Positions 6,626 to 9,992 of a DNA stretch of 9,992 nucleotides are shown here, piece by piece. This stretch comes from Bryobacterales bacterium (GTDB lineage Bacteria; Acidobacteriota; Terriglobia; Bryobacterales; Bryobacteraceae), in the NCBI GenBank assembly GCA_003154855.1, contig PMEV01000379.1:12562-22553 (forward strand). The letters are read 5' to 3'. The first letter of the stretch is position 1. Every line of letters starts with the position of its first letter. The notes beneath the pieces were generated by a model. The model worked only from the letters and a program-made list of their open reading frames with translations. It was not told where the DNA came from and searched no databases. The position numbers were made by a program, and so were the translations under genes.

Positions 6626-8731
6626 ATGCCCGAGCGCACCACAGTCCAGGCCCCATCCGAAGCCGCCGGCCGCTGGGCCGGACTCGGTCCCGAGGCACTG
6701 ATCCAGGTCTTCCGCACCATGTACATGTCCCGGCGGCTGGACGACCGGGAGATCCTGCTGAAGCGCCAGAACCGGGTTTTCTTCCAGATAAGCGGCGCCG
6801 GGCACGAAGCCATACAGGCCGCCGCGGGCCTGGCGTTGCGCGCCGGCCACGACTGGATCTATCCGTACTACCGCGATCGTACGCTGTGCCTCATGCTGGG
6901 GGTCACCGCCGAGCAGATGCTGCTGGCGGCCGTGGGCGCCGCCGGCGATGTGGGAAGCGGCGGCCGCCAGATGCCGTCGCACTGGAGCGCGCCGCAGTTC
7001 AACATCGTCAGCTCCAGCTCGCCCACCGGCACACAGTACCTGCAAGCGGTGGGATGCGCCGAGGCCGGCCGCCGGCTGCACCCCGCGAGCGACGAGATTA
7101 CGCTAGTGACCTCCGGCGAAGGCGCCACCAGCGAAGGAGAGTTCTGGGAAGCGCTGAACGCGGCCTGCCTGGAGCGGCTGCCGGTGGTCTTCCTGGTGGA
7201 AGACAACGGCTACGCCATCTCGGTTCCCGTCGAGAAGCAGACCGCCGGCGGCAATATCGCCGCGCTGGTGGGCGCGTTCCCGAGCCTGCACGTGGAAGAA
7301 GTGGACGGCACGGATTTCACCGCTTCCCTGGAGGCCATGCGGCGGGGGGTGGACTGGTGCCGCGCGCGCCATGGCCCAGCCCTGGTTCGCGCCGAGGTCA
7401 TCCGCCCCTATTCCCATTCGCTTTCCGACGACGAGCGGCTGTACAAGACCCAGGCCGAGCGCGCCGCCGAGGCCGCCCGCGATCCCATCCTCAAGTTTCC
7501 CGAGCAACTGGTCGCCGAGGGCGTGCTGGACCGCCATGCCCTGGAGATTATCGTTCACGAAGTCGAAATCCAGATCCAGCAAGCCACCGAGAACGCGTTG
7601 CACGCCCAGCCACCGGCGCGCGCTTCCGCGCTGCTGCGCCTGTACTCGGATCGCGTCGATCCGGCTTCCAGCGCGTTCTCGACTACGCCGCGCCTGGAGG
7701 GCCAGCCGCGCACCATGGTCGATGAGATCAACCTGACCCTGGCGGAAGAGATGCGCCGCGACCCGCGCATCGTCGTCTTTGGCGAGGACGTCGCCGATTG
7801 CAGCCGCGAGGGAGGCCTGGCCGAAGTCAAGGGCAAGGGCGGCGTGTTCAAAGCTACGGCGGGGCTGCAACGCGAGTTCGGCTCGGAGCGCTGTTTCAAC
7901 ACGCCGCTGGCCGAGGCCGCCATCGTGGGGCGGGCCATTGGAATGGCCACCCGTGGCCTGAAGCCGGTAGCCGAAATCCAGTTCTTCGATTACATCTGGC
8001 CGGCCATGATGCAGATCCGCAACGAACTGGCCACTCTGCGCTGGCGCTCGAACGGCGGCTATAGCTGCCCGGCGGTGGTGCGCGTGCCGATCGGAGGCTA
8101 CCTGACCGGCGGCGCCATCTATCACAGCCAGTGCGGAGAGGTGGAGTTCACGCACATTCCCGGGCTGCGGGTGGTCATGCCCTCGAACGCACTGGACGCT
8201 TGCGGCCTGCTGCGCACCGCGCTGCGCTCGGACGACCCGGTGCTGTTTCTCGAGCACAAGCGCCTGTACCGCGAGCCGTACAACCGCTCACCACATCCGG
8301 GGCCCGAATTCACCATCCCGTTCGGCCAGGCCAGCCTGGTCAAGGCCGGAGGCAACCTCACCATCATTGCCTACGGCGCGCTGGTGCACAAAGCGCTGCA
8401 AGCCGCCTCGCAGATCGAGTGGAAGAGCCCGGGCGTAACCGTCGAGGTCATCGACCTGCGGAGCCTGGCGCCCTACGACTGGGAGGCCATCCAGGCCAGC
8501 GTCCGCAAGACCAGCCGCGTGCTCATAGCGCACGAGGACTGCCTGGCCTGGGGTTACGGCGCCGAACTGGCCGCGCGCATCGCCGGCGAATTGTTCGACT
8601 GCCTGGACGCTCCGGTCGCGCGGGTCGCCGCGCTGGATACCTGGGTCGGCTACAATCCGCAACTGGAGAGCGAGATTCTGCCGCAGGTCGAGGACATCGT
8701 CCGCGAGGCCGGGCGCGTGCTCGGGTATTGA
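6626..8731 (+). CDS. 2-oxoacid (branched-chain type) dehydrogenase E1, fused alpha and beta subunits
   Basis: Thiamine-diphosphate enzyme that decarboxylates a 2-oxoacid, most likely the branched-chain ones from Val, Leu and Ile, and passes the acyl group to the lipoyl arm of an E2 core in the cytoplasm. The 701 residues hold an alpha half (1 to about 350) and a beta half (364-701), encoded separately in many bacteria. The alpha half carries the ThDP/Mg motif as GEGATSEGEFWEALN (164-178), ending at N194 in VEDNGYAISVP. The beta half begins MVDEINLTLAEEM and contains FGEDVAD (E387) and FNTPLAEAAIVG (E430, the glutamate expected to activate ThDP), then FDYIWPAMMQ and the C-terminal transketolase-type domain with VEVIDLRSLAPYD. 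GEG in place of GDG fits, from memory, the fused subfamily. The start has GGGAGG 9 bases upstream. No E2 or E3 gene is in the window, so the partners are elsewhere. Pyruvate or acetoin as substrate cannot be excluded. Confidence 0.93.
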   Translation: MPERTTVQAPSEAAGRWAGLGPEALIQVFRTMYMSRRLDDREILLKRQNRVFFQISGAGHEAIQAAAGLALRAGHDWIYPYYRDRTLCLMLGVTAEQMLLAAVGAAGDVGSGGRQMPSHWSAPQFNIVSSSSPTGTQYLQAVGCAEAGRRLHPASDEITLVTSGEGATSEGEFWEALNAACLERLPVVFLVEDNGYAISVPVEKQTAGGNIAALVGAFPSLHVEEVDGTDFTASLEAMRRGVDWCRARHGPALVRAEVIRPYSHSLSDDERLYKTQAERAAEAARDPILKFPEQLVAEGVLDRHALEIIVHEVEIQIQQATENALHAQPPARASALLRLYSDRVDPASSAFSTTPRLEGQPRTMVDEINLTLAEEMRRDPRIVVFGEDVADCSREGGLAEVKGKGGVFKATAGLQREFGSERCFNTPLAEAAIVGRAIGMATRGLKPVAEIQFFDYIWPAMMQIRNELATLRWRSNGGYSCPAVVRVPIGGYLTGGAIYHSQCGEVEFTHIPGLRVVMPSNALDACGLLRTALRSDDPVLFLEHKRLYREPYNRSPHPGPEFTIPFGQASLVKAGGNLTIIAYGALVHKALQAASQIEWKSPGVTVEVIDLRSLAPYDWEAIQASVRKTSRVLIAHEDCLAWGYGAELAARIAGELFDCLDAPVARVAALDTWVGYNPQLESEILPQVEDIVREAGRVLGY

Positions 8732-8793
8732 GGGGACGCTGCTGTTTTTCGGGATGTCTGGCGGGCGGCCGGGCTGCCGGGGGGCGGGTCCCC
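8732..8793 (+). repeat. Possible REP-like fold-back element after the E1 gene
   Basis: GGGGACGCTGCTGTTTTTC begins directly after the E1 stop codon, and GTCCCC closes at 8788-8793, complementary to the first GGGGAC. From memory, this opening word recurs in intergenic repeats of acidobacteria and deltaproteobacteria, often with REP-associated transposases. Only one copy lies in this window, so the repeat nature cannot be shown here. It might also help to end transcription. Confidence 0.35.
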
Positions 8794-8896
8794 ATTACTG
8801 ATGGAGAGCGGGGGCCGAGGGAGGTTGGTTGCGGGGGACGGCAAGGCTCCGCACACGCTTAGGTCGGCGTTCCGGCTTGGACCGGCGTGACGGGTG

Positions 8897-8920
8897 CTCG
8901 GAAGCCCTCCAGCTTCCGAG
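8897..8920 (+). repeat. Perfect 9-bp dyad upstream of the AlbA_2 gene
   Basis: CTCGGAAGC (8897-8905) and GCTTCCGAG (8912-8920) are exact inverted copies with a 6-base spacer. The dyad covers the place where a -35 box would lie for the TATAAT at 8930-8935. It is followed by ACTTCAG, not a T-run, so it fits an operator better than a terminator. The same word recurs three times inside the gene. Confidence 0.75.
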
Positions 8921-8929
8921 ACTTCAGAG

Positions 8930-8935
8930 TATAAT
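8930..8935 (+). promoter_or_regulatory. -10 box implying a leaderless message
   Basis: A perfect TATAAT ends 8 bases before the GTG start at 8944. The usual spacing puts the transcription start at about 8942-8944, on the start codon itself. No -35 consensus is seen at 8906-8912, where the dyad lies, so an activator or a repressor may act there. Confidence 0.5.
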
Positions 8936-8943
8936 GCAGAGTC

Positions 8944-9992
8944 GTGGACCTGCTCGAACTGCTCAGGCGGCCGGAGGGCAAGACGCTCGAATACAAGCGG
9001 GACCTGTCATCCCACGAAGGCGTCCTGAAGACTCTCGTCGCGTTCGCGAACACGGCTGGCGGCGCTGTCGTGATCGGCGTCGAGAACGGGACCCGCCGGA
9101 TTGTTGGCGTACCGGATGTTCTGGCGGTCGAAGAGAGGCTGGCCAACCTGGCGGTGGACACAATCCGCCCGCGGCTTGCTCCGGACATAGAAATCCTGCC
9201 CTGGCGCAGGCTGCACGTCCTTGTGGCGCAGGTCTATCCGAGTGCGGCCCGCCCCCACTACCTGGAACGGCTCGGCCCCGACGACGGGGTGTTCATCCGT
9301 GTAGGCTCTACCAACCGGCGCGCAGACGCGGCCCAAATCCAGGAGCTGCGCCGCTATGCTAACCACGGATCTTTTGACGAGCAGCCGATCCCGGAACTGA
9401 ACTCGGAAGCGCTCGACTTCCGAGCTGCTTCCGAGTTCTTTGCACCTTACAGGCAACTGACCTCCCAGGCATGGAGCACTCTGCGCATCGTCACGGAGCA
9501 CCAAGGCCGTCAGGTGCCAACTATTGGAGGGCTGCTTCTTTTTGGCAAGGACAGGTTCGCCCGGTTCCCGGATGCCTGGATCCAGGCGGGTCGCTTTGCC
9601 GGAACGAATCGAACCCGTCTACTGGATTCAGCGGAGATCCGCTCGTTCCTGCCTCGCGCCGCGGAAGAAGCGATTGCATTCGCACACAGGCATCTGACGC
9701 ACGAATCGACCATAGAGGGCATCCGCAGGGAGGACCGCTGGTCGGTTCCTCTGGTTGCGATTCGGGAGGCGCTCATGAACGCCATCGTGCATGCGGACTA
9801 CGCTCAGCAAGGAGCGCCCATCCGCATTGCTATATTTGATGACCGGATCGAGATCGAGAATCCCGGCCTTCTGCCATTCGGGCTGACCATTGAGGATATT
9901 ATGCAAGGCGTCTCCAAGTTGCGGAACCGCGTGATCGGGCGGGTTTTCCACGAACTCCACCTGATTGAGCAATGGGGCAGCGGGATTCAGCG
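8944..9992 (+). CDS. AlbA_2 (Schlafen-type) domain and RecG-like ATPase-fold protein, C-terminus beyond the window
   Basis: Family member of the putative DNA-binding or regulator proteins with an AlbA_2 domain followed by a HATPase_c_4 domain; precise function unknown. The frame gives 349 residues and is still open at the right edge, while the family is often about 400-500 long. N-terminal AlbA_2: LEYKRDL (15-21), FANTAGGAVVIGVEN (34-48), FIRVGSTNRRAD (117-128). C-terminal ATPase fold: REALMNAIVHADY (274-286, with E275 and N279 as the N-box), IEIENPGLLP (302-311) and RNRVIGRVFHELHLIEQWGSGI (328-348). Start: the upstream in-frame TAA at 8932-8934 leaves GTG 8944 as the only standard start that keeps the whole domain. 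It has no Shine-Dalgarno sequence and sits almost on the transcription start. Relatives occur as transcriptional regulators and, in some genomes, beside defence genes; neither role can be shown here. Confidence 0.88.
   Translation, partial: MDLLELLRRPEGKTLEYKRDLSSHEGVLKTLVAFANTAGGAVVIGVENGTRRIVGVPDVLAVEERLANLAVDTIRPRLAPDIEILPWRRLHVLVAQVYPSAARPHYLERLGPDDGVFIRVGSTNRRADAAQIQELRRYANHGSFDEQPIPELNSEALDFRAASEFFAPYRQLTSQAWSTLRIVTEHQGRQVPTIGGLLLFGKDRFARFPDAWIQAGRFAGTNRTRLLDSAEIRSFLPRAAEEAIAFAHRHLTHESTIEGIRREDRWSVPLVAIREALMNAIVHADYAQQGAPIRIAIFDDRIEIENPGLLPFGLTIEDIMQGVSKLRNRVIGRVFHELHLIEQWGSGIQ
9399..9438 (+). repeat. Nested inverted repeats inside the AlbA_2 gene
   Basis: GAACTCGGAAGC (9399-9410) and GCTTCCGAGTTC (9427-9438) form a perfect 12-bp inverted repeat with a 16-base spacer. 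That spacer holds a further CTTCCGAG (9417-9424). The left arm can pair with either right arm, giving two mutually exclusive hairpins of 8 or 12 bp. The core word is the same as in the dyad upstream of the gene. Confidence 0.75.

Larger units (their letters stand above)
8794..8943 (+). other. Intergenic stretch ahead of the AlbA_2 gene
   Basis: No convincing gene is present. The left part is G-rich and featureless to my eye. The right part carries the 9-bp dyad and the TATAAT box described separately. Confidence 0.5.

Noticed and set aside
7103..8257. 384-codon minus-strand frame opposite the E1 gene
   Set aside because: His/Gln/Arg/Gly-rich antisense product; the E1 frame carries all catalytic motifs.
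6604..8862. Other plus-strand frames within and past the E1 gene
   Set aside because: Arg/Pro-rich out-of-frame translations of the E1 gene.
8897..8920. Terminator of the E1 gene
   Set aside because: The hairpin is perfect but 165 bases past the stop, has no T-run, and lies right against the next gene's -10 box. An operator fits better.
8829..9972. Frames on both strands over the AlbA_2 gene, including the ATG at 8934
   Set aside because: They lack domain similarity, whereas the frame from GTG 8944 shows continuous AlbA_2 and ATPase-fold motifs.
1..9992. CRISPR array, tRNA, rRNA or riboswitch
   Set aside because: I saw no regularly spaced direct repeats, no tRNA-like cloverleaf (including next to serS) and no conserved riboswitch core. 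A covariance-model scan would be needed to exclude weak cases.

Overview
The window is high-GC bacterial chromosome with genes packed on both strands. Several things suggest an acidobacterium of the Solibacter/Bryobacter type: the high GC content, a fused alpha-beta E1 dehydrogenase, a large secreted tail-fibre-like protein among housekeeping genes, and short exported Pro-rich proteins. This placement is an inference from gene style; no rRNA or other marker in the window proves it.

Layout from left to right. Positions 1-988 (minus) hold the N-terminal three quarters of a FucP-type sugar:proton symporter that runs off the left edge. Positions 1063-1416 (plus) hold the decayed C-terminal end of an IS1-like transposase with an in-frame stop. 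Positions 1441-2379 (minus) encode an unrecognised single-span membrane protein with a coiled coil, visibly less GC-rich than its neighbours. Positions 2444-4606 (minus) encode a 720-residue exported protein built like a phage tail fibre. Positions 4833-6107 (minus) are seryl-tRNA synthetase, and 6157-6453 (minus) is a small exported protein of unknown function. After a divergent intergenic region, 6626-8731 (plus) encodes a 2-oxoacid dehydrogenase E1 with alpha and beta halves in one chain. From 8944 to the right edge (plus) there is an AlbA_2 (Schlafen-type) plus RecG-like ATPase-fold gene, cut by the window end.

How the genes relate. The minus-strand run from 6453 to 1441 is co-directional, with gaps of 49, 226 and 64 bases, so parts may be co-transcribed, but the products do not form a recognisable pathway. 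serS and the E1 enzyme are core metabolism. The FucP-like carrier imports a sugar. No E2 or E3 partner of the E1 enzyme lies in the window. The transposase remnant next to the low-GC membrane protein gene marks a likely insertion point for foreign DNA.

The most unusual signal is at the right end. An 8-base word (CTCGGAAG, or its complement CTTCCGAG) occurs five times in about 540 bases. Two copies form a perfect 9-bp dyad just upstream of a TATAAT box, and three form nested, competing inverted repeats inside the coding region of the AlbA_2 gene. The TATAAT box lies so close to the GTG start that the message is probably leaderless. Together these look like an operator set for the AlbA_2 gene, possibly autoregulatory.
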